A DNA stretch of 64,000 nucleotides from Nocardioides ferulae (GTDB lineage: Bacteria; Actinomycetota; Actinomycetes; Propionibacteriales; Nocardioidaceae). The notes beneath the pieces are model-generated. The model made no database searches and was not told where the DNA came from. It saw nothing but the letters and a program-made list of their open reading frames with translations. The position numbers and the translations under genes are program-made. Below, one piece after another: positions 7,993 to 16,913 of this stretch; the first letter of the stretch is position 1, and every line of letters begins with the position of its first letter. The stretch covers positions 52,062 through 116,061 of the forward strand of contig NZ_QZVR01000020.1 of assembly GCF_003660455.1 (NCBI RefSeq), in the 5' to 3' direction.

Positions 7993-9162
7993 TCAGACGA
8001 ACAGGGCCGGGCTGGCGTCGCCGCCGAGGTCGTCGGTGGACCAGCCGGTGTAGACGTTCTCCGCGACGTTGCAGATGTGGCTGAGCCCGACCTGCAGGTC
8101 GCGCCAGTAGCGCTCGTTGGGGAAGTCGGTGCGGATGCCGCTGGCGCCGCTGATCTTGTAGAGCCGGTCGATCGCGTCGGCGGCCCGGCGGGTGGCGCGC
8201 ACCTGGTCGCGGCGGAAGGTCAGCCGCTGCGATCGGGTGATCTCGCCGCCCTTGGTGACGTAGTCCTGCAGCTCCACCGCCGAGGTCAGCAGGTGCGACC
8301 GGCTGGCGGCGATGTCGGCCGCCGCCTCGGCGTACACCGTGAGCTGGGTCGGGTCGGTCTTGCCGACGATGCCGTCGGCGGAGACCCGGGTGCTCAGATA
8401 GTCGCGGTACGCCGCGAGCGCGCCCTGGGCGATGCCCTGGGTGGCGGCGCCGATCGCCGCCGAGAACACCAGCGGGAACTTCAGCCGGTAGAGCGGCTTG
8501 CCCTCCTGCCGGTGCTCGTACCCGCCGGCGAGCATCACCGAGGCCTCGACGACCCGGTAGTCGGGGATGAAGACGTCGGTCATCTGGACGTCTTTGGAGC
8601 CGGTGCCCAGCAGGCCCATGACGTTCCAGGAGTCCTCGACGATCTCGTAGTCCTTGCGCGGGATCACGAAGTGCCGGATGTCCGGCGGCATGCCGGGCTG
8701 GCCGTCCTCGCCGACGACGATGCCGCCGAGGATCACCCACTCGGAGTGGTCGGTGCCGGTCGAGTAGGGCCAGCGGCCCGTGAACAGGAAGCCGCCGTCG
8801 ACGCGGCGGGCGCGGCCGAAGGGCGCGTAGGGCGAGGCGGTCCAGGTGTCCTGGTCCTCGCCCCAGATCTCCTGCTGCAGCCGCGGGTCCATCATGGCGA
8901 TCTCCCACGGGTGGACGCCGACGACGCCGGCGACCCAGCCGGCCGACGGCGCGGCAGCGCCGACCGCCATCCCGGCCTCCAGGAAGTCCGCCAGGGTCGC
9001 CTCGTAGCCGCCGTGCTCGACGGGCTGGAGCAGCCGGACCAGGCCGGTCTCCTTCATCGTCTCGACGGTGCGGTCGGTCAGGCGGCCCAGCTGGTCGCTG
9101 GGGACGGCCTCCTCCCGCAGGACGTCGGCGGCCTTGTGGACCTTCTCCAGCACCTCGTGCAT
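7993..9162 (-). CDS. HsaA-like flavin-dependent monooxygenase (acyl-CoA dehydrogenase fold), copy 1
   Basis: Oxygenase component of a two-component, reduced-flavin-dependent phenol hydroxylase, about 389 residues. The fold signature is that of HsaA and related group D enzymes: LQPVEHGGYEA, SAGWVAGVVGVHPW, FTGRWPYSTGTDH, NVMGLLGTGSKDV, and a C-terminal helix with ERYWRDLQVGLSHICN, where the His/Arg cluster sits near the flavin. The frame is open far upstream, but ATG 9162 is preceded by GAGGAAG at good spacing; ATG 9174 is an alternative. It forms an operon with the extradiol dioxygenase. It is about as long as, and clearly paralogous to, the protein at 17647. A reductase partner must be supplied in trans. 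Confidence 0.88.
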   Translation of the reverse strand: MHEVLEKVHKAADVLREEAVPSDQLGRLTDRTVETMKETGLVRLLQPVEHGGYEATLADFLEAGMAVGAAAPSAGWVAGVVGVHPWEIAMMDPRLQQEIWGEDQDTWTASPYAPFGRARRVDGGFLFTGRWPYSTGTDHSEWVILGGIVVGEDGQPGMPPDIRHFVIPRKDYEIVEDSWNVMGLLGTGSKDVQMTDVFIPDYRVVEASVMLAGGYEHRQEGKPLYRLKFPLVFSAAIGAATQGIAQGALAAYRDYLSTRVSADGIVGKTDPTQLTVYAEAAADIAASRSHLLTSAVELQDYVTKGGEITRSQRLTFRRDQVRATRRAADAIDRLYKISGASGIRTDFPNERYWRDLQVGLSHICNVAENVYTGWSTDDLGGDASPALFV

Positions 9163-9197
9163 GGGCTTCCTCATCTCTGGTGGTGTGGCTGCGGAGT

Positions 9198-9215
9198 CCG
9201 TAGCGATCACTACAG
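9198..9215. promoter_or_regulatory. Probable IclR operator upstream of the oxygenase/dioxygenase operon
   Basis: The 18-base element CCGTAGCGATCACTACAG is a near palindrome located 36 bases upstream of the oxygenase start. Its reverse complement differs from the element before the IclR gene (16057-16074) at only two positions. The shared consensus CTGTAKTGATCGCTACRG suggests one regulator for both promoters. No other copy was noticed in the window. Confidence 0.65.
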
Positions 9216-9296
9216 CCACGCTAGGTTCGTGTGACGTGGGCCACCACCGGGTCGTGCCGTTCCGCGGCACGCCCCTCCGGCCCGGTCGGCGAGCGG

Positions 9297-10370
9297 TCAG
9301 CGCGCTCGGGATCGGTCGCGGACGACCTTGGCGAGCGCGACGGCGACGACCAGGCCGGCGCCGTAGAAGACGTTCTGGATCCAGCCGGCGTAGCCGAGCA
9401 GCTGCAGGCCGAAGATGCCGGTGGTCAGGAAGTAGATCGCGACCATCGTGCCGAGCGGGTTGAACGCTCCGGGCTGCACGACGGAGGTGCCGAGGAAGAC
9501 CGCGGCCAGCGCCGGCAGCAGGTAGCTGTTGGAGGTCGAGGAGTCGAAGCCGCCGACGGTGGCGACCAGGATCAGCCCGGCCAGGCCGGCGAGCAGACCG
9601 GCGGTCACGTAGGCACCGAAGCGGACCCGCTTCACCCGGATGCCGGCGAGCCGGGCGACCTCGGCGTTGGCGCCGACGAAGACCATCGCCCGCCCGAGCG
9701 GCGTCCACGCCAGCACGTAGGCGATGAGCAGCGCCAGCACGATGCCGTACCAGAACGAGACCGGCATGCCGAGGACGTCGCCGATGGCGATCTTCGCCAG
9801 CCCGGGGCTGCTGACCGAGACGATGGTGGAGCCCGAGACCAGCTGGGCCACGCCGGTGAGCAGCGTGGCCATGCCCAGCGTGACCACGAACGACGACACG
9901 TCGAGCACGACGACGAAGAAGCCGTTGATCGCGCCGGCCAGCACCGCGGCCCCCACCCCGATGGCGCAGGCCAGCACGATGTTCACGTCGTGCATCCCGG
10001 CGAGCACCGGGATCGTGGTCGCCGCGATGCCCATCATCGCCGCGACGGAGAGGTCGAACTCCCCCACGACCAATGTCACCAACGCCGACATCGCCAGGAA
10101 GACGAGCACCTGCTGGGAGCCGAAGATCGAGGAGAACGTGCCGCTGGTGCCGAAGGTGTCGGGCACCTGGAGATAGAAGTAGAGCGCCATCACCGCCCAG
10201 ACGCCGATCAGGGCGTACTTCGAGGCGGCCGTGCGCAGCAGGTTCCCGGCGCGGCCGGGCCGGGCCCGCTCGCCGTGGTTGGGGATGGCGGTGTCGGTGC
10301 CGCTGTCGGTGACGAGCCGGCGGGCGGTCTCGTCGTCGCTGACGAGGTGGTCGACGGTGGTCTCAGGCAT
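9297..10370 (-). CDS. CUT2-type ABC transporter permease
   Basis: Membrane subunit of a ribose/simple-sugar type importer, about 357 residues with eight or more hydrophobic segments. The cytoplasmic coupling region and family hallmarks are visible: LVVGEFDLSVAAMMGI after the second segment, GAINGFFVVVLDVSSFVVTLGM, and GANAEVARLAGIRVKRVRF. The start at ATG 10370 overlaps the stop of the ATPase gene by eight bases, and GGAG precedes it, so the two are translationally coupled. The order substrate-binding protein, ATPase, permease forms one operon on the minus strand. In this catabolic neighbourhood the cargo need not be a sugar. Confidence 0.88.
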   Translation of the reverse strand: MPETTVDHLVSDDETARRLVTDSGTDTAIPNHGERARPGRAGNLLRTAASKYALIGVWAVMALYFYLQVPDTFGTSGTFSSIFGSQQVLVFLAMSALVTLVVGEFDLSVAAMMGIAATTIPVLAGMHDVNIVLACAIGVGAAVLAGAINGFFVVVLDVSSFVVTLGMATLLTGVAQLVSGSTIVSVSSPGLAKIAIGDVLGMPVSFWYGIVLALLIAYVLAWTPLGRAMVFVGANAEVARLAGIRVKRVRFGAYVTAGLLAGLAGLILVATVGGFDSSTSNSYLLPALAAVFLGTSVVQPGAFNPLGTMVAIYFLTTGIFGLQLLGYAGWIQNVFYGAGLVVAVALAKVVRDRSRAR

Positions 10371-11901
10371 GGGAGGCTCCGGTGGTCGTGGGGACGGCAT
10401 AGATCGCCTCGAGCAGGGCGTCGGGATCGTCGGTACGCAGCTCCTGCGGCTCGGCGCCGGGCTGCAGCACCAGGACCCGGTCGCAGATCTCGACCAGGTC
10501 GGTGGGCTCGGTGCTCACCAGCAGCACCCCGCGGCCGGCGGCCGCAGCGGCGCCGATGGCGTGCAGGAGGTCGGCCCGGGCGCCCACGTCGACGGCCTGG
10601 GTGGGCTCGTGCAGCACGAGCAGGTCGGGTCCAGTGGAGAGCCACTTGGCGAACAGGACCTTCTGCTGGTTCCCGCCGCTGAGCTCCTTGACCAGGTCCG
10701 CGCCCGAGCGGGCCTTGATGCCGAGCCGGGTCACGGCCTCGCCGGTGACCTCGTCCTGCCAACGACGCCGAACCAGCCACGGCCGGCCGCGGCGCCGCAG
10801 GCTCGGCAGCGCCACGTTGTCGCGCACGCTGAGGTCGACGGCGAGGCCGTCGCGGACCCGCCGCTCCGGCACCAGCGCGATGCCGGCCCGCAGGGCGTCG
10901 GAGACCTCGGCGCGGCTCAGGTCGATCCGGCCCGTCGGGGTGGTGACGGTGCCGGCGGCCCCGCGGGCGGCCCCGGCGAGCAGGTAGGGCACCTTCTCGA
11001 AGCCGGTGCCGGGCAGCCCGGTGAGGCCGACGACCTCGCCGCGGCGGACCGTGAACGACACCGACCGTCCGTCGACCTCGAGACCGGCGACCTCCGCGAC
11101 CGCGTCCTCGGGCAGCCCCGCAGGGACGGGCACCCGGGTGACCGCGTCCACGGTCTTGCCGAGCATGAGCCGGGCCAGGTCCGCCTCGCCGAGCTCGGCC
11201 GTGGGCAGCCCGGCGCCGGCCACCCGGCCGTCGCGCAGCACCGTCACCCGGTCGCTGAGCGTCAGCACCTCCTCGAGGTTGTGGCTGACCATCAGCACCG
11301 AGGTGCCGGAGGCGACCACGCGGCCGAGCAGGTCGTGCATCCGGGCGAGGTCCTCGCGGGGCAGGGCCCGGGTCGCCTCGTCGAGGATCATCAGCCCCTC
11401 CCCCGGCACGGTGCCGCGCAGCGCCCGGGCGATCGCGACGCCGGCGCGGTGCGCGGGCGGCAGCTCGTCGACGAGCGTGCGGGGGTGGACGGGGATCTCG
11501 AGCCGGCCGAGGATCTCGGCGGCCAGCTCGTCCTGCCGGCGCCAGTCGATGCGGCCGGTGAACCGCGACCGGGCGAAGCCGCCGATCCCGATGTTCTCGC
11601 TGACGGTCAGGTGGTCGAGCAGGCCCATGTCCTGGTGCACGACGGAGACTCCGGCCGCCTGGGCGGCCCGCCACTGGACGGGCAGCGCGATCGGCTGCCC
11701 GTCCACCTCGAGGGTCATCCCGCCGTCCGGCGGGTGGTAGCCGGTGAGGATCTTGACCAGCGTCGACTTGCCGGAGCCGTTCTGACCCACGAGGGAGTGG
11801 ATCTCCCCGGGCTGGACGACCAGGTGGGCGTCGGTCAGCACCGTGGTGGGGCCGAAGGTCTTGCTGGCGCCGCGGGCCTCCAGCCGGGGAGTCGCGGTCA
11901 T
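10363..11901 (-). CDS. CUT2-type ABC transporter ATP-binding protein (two NBDs)
   Basis: A 512-residue peripheral ATPase with two fused nucleotide-binding domains, as in RbsA/MglA. The first domain has a good Walker A (GQNGSGKST) and Walker B (GLMILDEATRAL), but its signature is poor (LPPAHRAGVAIARAL). The second has a degenerate Walker A (GLPGTGFEK, lacking the usual GKS/T) but a canonical signature (LSGGNQQKVLFAKWL) and a weak Walker B (LLVLHEPTQAVDV). This asymmetry is normal for the family, with one catalytic site built from the better motifs. It lies two bases from the substrate-binding protein gene and overlaps the permease gene. Confidence 0.9.
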   Translation of the reverse strand: MTATPRLEARGASKTFGPTTVLTDAHLVVQPGEIHSLVGQNGSGKSTLVKILTGYHPPDGGMTLEVDGQPIALPVQWRAAQAAGVSVVHQDMGLLDHLTVSENIGIGGFARSRFTGRIDWRRQDELAAEILGRLEIPVHPRTLVDELPPAHRAGVAIARALRGTVPGEGLMILDEATRALPREDLARMHDLLGRVVASGTSVLMVSHNLEEVLTLSDRVTVLRDGRVAGAGLPTAELGEADLARLMLGKTVDAVTRVPVPAGLPEDAVAEVAGLEVDGRSVSFTVRRGEVVGLTGLPGTGFEKVPYLLAGAARGAAGTVTTPTGRIDLSRAEVSDALRAGIALVPERRVRDGLAVDLSVRDNVALPSLRRRGRPWLVRRRWQDEVTGEAVTRLGIKARSGADLVKELSGGNQQKVLFAKWLSTGPDLLVLHEPTQAVDVGARADLLHAIGAAAAAGRGVLLVSTEPTDLVEICDRVLVLQPGAEPQELRTDDPDALLEAIYAVPTTTGASHA

Positions 11902-11903
11902 GG

Positions 11904-13103
11904 TCAGCTCACGCCCCAGGCCTGGAGGAACAGGTCCTTGAACCGGTCGTCGCCGAACCAGTCCGGGGTGAAGTAGGCGTCGTCGGTCAGCTCGAGGTCA
12001 CCGACGTTCTCGGCCGTGAAGTCGCGGGTGACCATCGCGTCGGCCGGCTGCACCTCGTCGCCGGCGAGCAGCTGCATCAGGCCGTTGGCGTACTTCCAGC
12101 CCTCGTAGATCACCGGGGTGCCGAGGTCGGAGGCCTGCTGGCCGTCGCGCACCCGCTGCAGCCCGGCCAGGTCGGAGCTGGAGGAGAAGACCTTCACCTG
12201 GTCGGCCTTGCCCGAGCTCTGCAGGCCCTGCATCGCCGGCGGCACGAAGCTGTCGACCGGCACGATCATCGCGTTCGTCTCGGGGTTGGCGACCATCGCG
12301 GCGCTGACGGCCGAGGGCAGCTTGTCGAGGTTGGCGGTGGTGAAGTCGGCGGTGGCGACGCCGCAGGTCGGGCAGAGCTCCTTGAAGGTCGCGACGCCCT
12401 GGTCGCTGGCGTCCCGGGTGGTGGTGGAGTCCATCAGCCGCAACCACAGCACGTTGGTGTCCTCGCCGCCCTGGGCGAGCGCGGACATCGACATCGCGTC
12501 GTAGAGCTGGCCGACCCGGCCGGTGTTGTCGTAGAAGGCGAGGGTCTCGTCCGACTCGCGGCCGCCGGTGGGCTCGACGCCGCCCACCAGGACCGGCACG
12601 CCCTGCTCGGCGAGCGCGTCGAACGCGGTGCCGGCCATGGCGTAGTCGATGAAGAGGGAGACGACCGCGTCCGCGCCCTGGTCGCCGGCCTGCTTGAGGC
12701 AGTCGGCGACCGCGGTGGGCGTGAACTTGCCGTCGCAGATCGTGGTGGTCGCCCCGACCGCCTCCATCGCGTCCTGGATGCCGACCGCGACGCCGTGGAT
12801 CACGGGGATGTTGTCGCCGAGCGGGATGACCGTGATCTTCTTCCCCTCCATGTCGGGGGTGGCGGAGAGCGCCGGCTCCTCGGGGTAGTCGGTGACCGGG
12901 CCGCTCCACGAGGCGACCGCCTCCTCGGCCTTCTCGATGCCCGACGCGCTGTCCTCGGCGGTGCCGCTGGAGTCGGCCTGCACGGTGTCCTGCGCGCAGG
13001 CGCCGAGGGTGCCGACGAGCGCCGCGGTCGCGACGAGTGCCGCACCCTGGCGCCGGAGGGTCTGACGTCGGTTCTGACGAGCGAGTGACCGGATGGTTGT
13101 CAT
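11904..13103 (-). CDS. ABC transporter substrate-binding lipoprotein (periplasmic-binding-protein fold)
   Basis: A 399-residue exported binding protein. The N-terminus has a basic stretch, a hydrophobic core and the lipobox LGAC near residue 31, so it should be anchored to the outer face of the membrane. The body (KITVIPLGDNIPVIHGVAVGI, DGKFTPTAVADCLKQA, GADAVVSLFIDYAMAG, VLVGGVEPTGG) follows the type I sugar-binding-protein fold used with CUT2 transporters. ATG 13103 has AGAAGGA six bases upstream. The frame stays open much further, but that part is antisense to other genes. First gene of the three-gene transporter operon. Confidence 0.88.
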   Translation of the reverse strand: MTTIRSLARQNRRQTLRRQGAALVATAALVGTLGACAQDTVQADSSGTAEDSASGIEKAEEAVASWSGPVTDYPEEPALSATPDMEGKKITVIPLGDNIPVIHGVAVGIQDAMEAVGATTTICDGKFTPTAVADCLKQAGDQGADAVVSLFIDYAMAGTAFDALAEQGVPVLVGGVEPTGGRESDETLAFYDNTGRVGQLYDAMSMSALAQGGEDTNVLWLRLMDSTTTRDASDQGVATFKELCPTCGVATADFTTANLDKLPSAVSAAMVANPETNAMIVPVDSFVPPAMQGLQSSGKADQVKVFSSSSDLAGLQRVRDGQQASDLGTPVIYEGWKYANGLMQLLAGDEVQPADAMVTRDFTAENVGDLELTDDAYFTPDWFGDDRFKDLFLQAWGVS

Positions 13104-13307
13104 GGGTGTCCTTCTGCCGTGCCGCGGGCCGGGGGGCCGCTGGAGTGGTCGGTGGTGTCCGAGACTGAGCCGACCTTGGGGGCTCGTGGCGCGGGTCACA
13201 CAGCGACCCGTGCCGCTCTGCGGACCGACGCCGGGCCGGCCGGTCGGCGTTCCACGGACAGGCACGGCGATGTCGTCCGCCGCCCCGCGGGACGCCAGGA
13301 TGCGCCG

Positions 13308-14594
13308 GTGACCGCCACCTCCCCCGACGCAGCGACCGACGCAGCGACCGCCGCACCGACCGGCGTCCCCACCGAGCTCTCCCGTGGGGTCCTGGTCACT
13401 CTCGGCGCGCTCACCGCCGTCGCGCCGCTGGTCACCGACCTCTACCTGCCGGGACTGCCCGACCTGGCCCGGTCCCTGGGCACGTCGGATGCGATGGCGC
13501 AGCTGACGATGTCGGTCTGCCTGGTCGGCCTGGCGCTGGGGCAGCTGGTGGCGGGCCCGCTCAGCGACCGGATCGGCCGGATGCGCCCGCTGCGGTGGGG
13601 CGTGCTGGTGTTGACCGTCACCTCGTTCGTGTGCGCGGTCGCGACCGACGTGTGGGTGCTCCTGCTGCTGCGCCTGGCGCAGGGGCTGGCGGGAGCGGCG
13701 GCGATGGTGGTGGCCCGGGCGATCGTGCGCGACGTCTACTCCGGGGCCCGGGCCGCCAAGGTCTTCTCCGAGCTGATGCTGGTGATGGGGCTGGCGCCGA
13801 TCCTGGGCCCGCTGCTGGGCGGGCAGCTGATGACGCTCACCGACTGGCGCGGCATCTTCGTGGTCCTCGGCCTCGTCGGCCTGCTCCTGCTGGCCGCCTC
13901 CCGGCTGGTGCTCGTAGAGACCCGTCCGGCGGCGTCGCGGCAGGCGGTCCCGGTGCCAGCGCGGGCGCTGCGCCGGCTGGTCGCCGACCGGCGGTTCCGC
14001 GGCTTCCTGGTGCTGAGTGCGCTCCTCGGCGTCGTCCTGTTCGCCTACATCTCGATGAGCTCGTTCGTGCTCCAGGACGGCTACGGGCTGGGGCCGGTGG
14101 CCTACGCGTGGGTCTTCGGCGCGAACGCCGCCGGCATGATCGTCGGCAGTCAGGTCAGCGCCCGGCTGGTCGGCCGTCTCGGTCCGGCGACGCTGCTGCG
14201 GTGGGGCCTGCTCCTCGTCGGCGCCGCCACGGTCGCGCTCGCGGCCGCCCTGGCCTGGGAGGCACCGCTGGCGGTCGCCGCCGGACCGATGTGGCTGGTG
14301 CTGGCCGGCCTCGGCCTCTCCCTGGGCAACAGCACGGCACTGGCGCTGACACCACACGGCGCGGACGCCGGCTCCGCGGCGGCGCTGCTGGGTGCGAGCC
14401 AGTTCCTCCTCGGCGCCGCGGTGCCGCCGCTGGTGTCGGTGGGCGGCGTGTCGGGCGGGCTGATGGGCGCCACCATGGCCGTCGCCGGCGTAGGCGCGCT
14501 GCTGACGCTGTGGCTCGGCATCGGCTCCCGCCTGGTCCTCGCCGCCGCGGCGCACGCGTCCGCCGTCCCCGATCCCCACCAGCCGACTCACTAA
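13308..14594 (+). CDS. MFS transporter, Bcr/CflA drug-resistance type
   Basis: A 428-residue twelve-segment exporter. The N-terminal half shows family features: VTDLYLPGLPDLARSLG, then GPLSDRIGRMRPL (the loop 2-3 motif) and RLAQGLAGAAAMVVARAIVRD (segment 5 motif C/D region). GTG 13308 is chosen because AGGA lies seven bases upstream and the protein then begins shortly before the first membrane segment. The longer frame from 13119 has no support. It is followed after 46 bases by the tandem TetR gene on the same strand, which may control it. Confidence 0.82.
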   Translation: MTATSPDAATDAATAAPTGVPTELSRGVLVTLGALTAVAPLVTDLYLPGLPDLARSLGTSDAMAQLTMSVCLVGLALGQLVAGPLSDRIGRMRPLRWGVLVLTVTSFVCAVATDVWVLLLLRLAQGLAGAAAMVVARAIVRDVYSGARAAKVFSELMLVMGLAPILGPLLGGQLMTLTDWRGIFVVLGLVGLLLLAASRLVLVETRPAASRQAVPVPARALRRLVADRRFRGFLVLSALLGVVLFAYISMSSFVLQDGYGLGPVAYAWVFGANAAGMIVGSQVSARLVGRLGPATLLRWGLLLVGAATVALAAALAWEAPLAVAAGPMWLVLAGLGLSLGNSTALALTPHGADAGSAAALLGASQFLLGAAVPPLVSVGGVSGGLMGATMAVAGVGALLTLWLGIGSRLVLAAAAHASAVPDPHQPTH

Positions 14595-14640
14595 CATTGG
14601 GCGCGGCCGCGACCGGCCGCCCACCCCTCGGAGCGGAGCC

Positions 14641-15930
14641 ATGGCACGCAAGACGACCCGTCACCACGCACAGGGCGAGGAGTCGCGGCGAACGATCCTC
14701 GACGCCGCGCTGCGCATCGCCGGTGAGCGCGGCTACGTCGGCACCACGATGGCGCAGCTGACCAAGGCCAGCGGGCTGCCCGGCAGCTCGGTCTACTGGC
14801 ACTTCCGCAACAAGGACGACCTGCTCGCCGACGCGCTCGACCACGGCTACCGGCGCTTCTCCGAGGAGCACCCGCGCTGGGTCGACCTCGACCCCGACCG
14901 CCCGCTGCTCGACGAGCTGCTGGTCCAGCTCCAGGCCACGGCCCGGGCGCTCGACGAGGAGCCGGGGTTCTGGCGGGCCGGGCTGCTGCTCGCCCTCGAG
15001 ACCGGTCCCGCCGTCGGCAGCGGGCCGCGCGAGCGATTCCTCGGGGTGCGCGCCCAGGCCCTCACCCGCCTCACCGACTGGTGGACCCGCGCGCTCGCCG
15101 ACGAGGCCGGCGCGTCTCCCGCGCACGCGCGCACCCTCGCGCTGGTGACGCTCTCGGGCACCGACGGTCTCTTCCTGGCCCACCAGTCGGACGACCAGGA
15201 GGACCTCACCCACCTGATCCACGCACTGGCCCACGGGCTGGTCGCCGCGGCCCGGCACCTGCTCGGCGATCGCCAGACGCCGCGGCGGGGCACCCGTCGC
15301 GGCTCGCCGGCGCGCCTGGTGCCCGACGATCCCGACTCCGGCCGGGAGCGGCTGCTGCGCGCCGCCGCGGACGTCGCCGCCGAGAGCGGCTACGACGGGG
15401 CGTCGATCGCTCGCATCTGCCGGCAGGCGGGGCTCCCGGCCAGCTCGCTCTACTGGCACTTCAAGGACAAGGACGACCTGATGGCCTCGGCGATCGAGCA
15501 CTCCTACCAGGAGTGGTACGTCGCCCAGCCGGCCTGGCTGCCACCGTCACCGGGCACCGCCTGGCAGGACGACCTGCGCGACCACTTCGCGGTGAGCCTG
15601 CGCAGCCTCGCCGAGCGGCCGCTGTTCCTGCGACTGGGCCACATGCTGCTGCTGCTGCGCCGCGACGACCCGCCGGCGGCGCGTGCCCGCTTCGTCGGGG
15701 TGCGCCGCCAGGCCCGGCTGCTGCAGGAGCAGTGGTTCGCCACGGTGCTGCCCGAGGCCACCCCGGTGACGGCCGACGCCCTGTCGCTGCTGACGATGTC
15801 GCTCTCCGACGGACTGTTCTTCTCCTACCAGCTCGACGAGCCGAACTGGGACTCGGAGGTCTTCGCCGATCTGCTCGTCACCATGCTCGACGCCGCCGCG
15901 ACGGCCCCGACCCTCTCGCCCGCAGGCTGA
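14641..15930 (+). CDS. Tandem TetR regulator (two complete TetR units in one chain)
   Basis: A 429-residue protein made of two consecutive TetR-like units. Unit 1 (about 15-210) has ILDAALRIAGERGYVGTTM, LPGSSVYWHFRNKDDLL. Unit 2 (about 235-425) has LLRAAADVAAESGYDGASI, LPASSLYWHFKDKDDLM. The ligand domains also correspond (FLGVRAQALTRL versus FVGVRRQARLLQ; GTDGLFLAHQSDD versus LSDGLFFSYQLDE). Ordinary TetR proteins are about 200 residues and dimerise, so this is a covalent single-chain dimer from duplication and fusion. GGAG lies upstream of ATG. Likely targets are the MFS gene just before it or its own promoter. Confidence 0.88.
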   Translation: MARKTTRHHAQGEESRRTILDAALRIAGERGYVGTTMAQLTKASGLPGSSVYWHFRNKDDLLADALDHGYRRFSEEHPRWVDLDPDRPLLDELLVQLQATARALDEEPGFWRAGLLLALETGPAVGSGPRERFLGVRAQALTRLTDWWTRALADEAGASPAHARTLALVTLSGTDGLFLAHQSDDQEDLTHLIHALAHGLVAAARHLLGDRQTPRRGTRRGSPARLVPDDPDSGRERLLRAAADVAAESGYDGASIARICRQAGLPASSLYWHFKDKDDLMASAIEHSYQEWYVAQPAWLPPSPGTAWQDDLRDHFAVSLRSLAERPLFLRLGHMLLLLRRDDPPAARARFVGVRRQARLLQEQWFATVLPEATPVTADALSLLTMSLSDGLFFSYQLDEPNWDSEVFADLLVTMLDAAATAPTLSPAG

Positions 15931-16025
15931 CGCCCGGCTGGTCGCCCGGGCCCGCAGCGGGCCCCACGCCCCCACTTCAGTGGAGCGATCGTTACGCGCT
16001 CCGGACGGTCCCTCCGCGCCCGAAA

Positions 16026-16039
16026 GGTGAAAGTTCACC
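16026..16039. promoter_or_regulatory. Short palindrome in the IclR promoter region
   Basis: GGTGAA-AG-TTCACC has perfect 6-bp arms and lies 18 bases before the larger IclR-type palindrome. It may be a second operator half or overlap a -35 element. No partner copy was noticed elsewhere, so the call rests on symmetry and position only. Confidence 0.35.
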
Positions 16040-16056
16040 GACACTCTGGTCCTTCG

Positions 16057-16074
16057 CTGTATTGATCGCTACAG
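16057..16074. promoter_or_regulatory. Probable IclR operator (autoregulatory)
   Basis: CTGTATTGATCGCTACAG is an imperfect palindrome 54 bases before the IclR start codon. It matches the reverse complement of the element at 9198-9215 in 16 of 18 positions. IclR proteins usually bind such 14-18 base palindromes and control their own gene, so this is the best candidate binding site of the gene product at 16128. Confidence 0.65.
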
Positions 16075-16127
16075 TGACTGACACCACAGGGAGTGATCGC
16101 GGTCACCACCGCGGAGCAGGAGGACCC

Positions 16128-16913
16128 ATGACCGGCACGCTGGCCCCCGAGGCACCCACCCGCGAGTCCGACAAGCAGGCGACGCCGTCGGTGATGAAGG
16201 CGCTGCAGCTGCTCGACGCGTTCCGCGGCTCCGGCCCGACGCTCGGCGTCAGCGAGATCGCCCGTCGGGCGGGCGTGCCCAAGTCGACGGCGTTCCGGCT
16301 GCTCACCCACCTCGAGCAGGGCGGGTACGTCGAGCGGATCGGCCGCGACTACTGCCTGGGCCGGCACCTGTTCGAGCTCGGCAACAGCGTCCCGCTGTGC
16401 CGCCCGCACGGGCTGCGCGAGACCGCCGCCCCGCACCTGGGCCAGCTGCTGGTCCGCACCCAGCGGCTGGTCAACCTCGCCGTGCTCGAGGGCACCGAGG
16501 TGGTCTACCTGGAGAAGATCCACGGCCAGGACCAGCTGCAGGTCGCCAGTGCGGTCGGCGGGCGGATGCCCGCGGGCTGCTCCGCCCTGGGCAAGGCGAT
16601 GTTGGCCTTCAGCGGCCGCGAGGCGATCCGCACGGTGCTCGAGGGCGGACTGGTGCGCCGCACCCGCTACTCGGTGGCCGACCCCGCTCGCTTCCTCGCA
16701 GAGCTCTCCCGGGTCCGGGCCGAGGGCGTCGCCTTCGACCGCGAGGAGATCCAGCTCGGCCTGGTGTGCGCCGCCGCGCCGGTCCTCGGGCCCGACGGTC
16801 GAGCGGTGGCCGCGGTGTCCGTGTCCGGTCCGGCCACCCGGTTCAACCCCGTCACCGCGGCCGCCGAGGTGCGCCGTACCGCCGACGCGATCGCCCGCGA
16901 CTACCGCGGCTGA
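16128..16913 (+). CDS. IclR-family transcriptional regulator
   Basis: A 261-residue DNA-binding regulator. The N-terminal winged helix is clear (VMKALQLLDAF, LGVSEIARRAGVPKSTAFRLLTHLE, GGYVERIGRDYCLG), followed by the effector-binding domain (LAVLEGTEVVYLEKI, GCSALGKAMLAF, EGVAFDREEIQLGLVCAAAPV). ATG 16128 has GGAGCAGGAGG upstream. The longer frame back to 15081 is antisense to or overlaps the TetR gene. It probably senses a pathway intermediate and controls the catabolic operons on both sides, as suggested by the operator shared with the oxygenase/dioxygenase promoter. Its 3' end overlaps the convergent MFS gene by 13 bases. Confidence 0.92.
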   Translation: MTGTLAPEAPTRESDKQATPSVMKALQLLDAFRGSGPTLGVSEIARRAGVPKSTAFRLLTHLEQGGYVERIGRDYCLGRHLFELGNSVPLCRPHGLRETAAPHLGQLLVRTQRLVNLAVLEGTEVVYLEKIHGQDQLQVASAVGGRMPAGCSALGKAMLAFSGREAIRTVLEGGLVRRTRYSVADPARFLAELSRVRAEGVAFDREEIQLGLVCAAAPVLGPDGRAVAAVSVSGPATRFNPVTAAAEVRRTADAIARDYRG

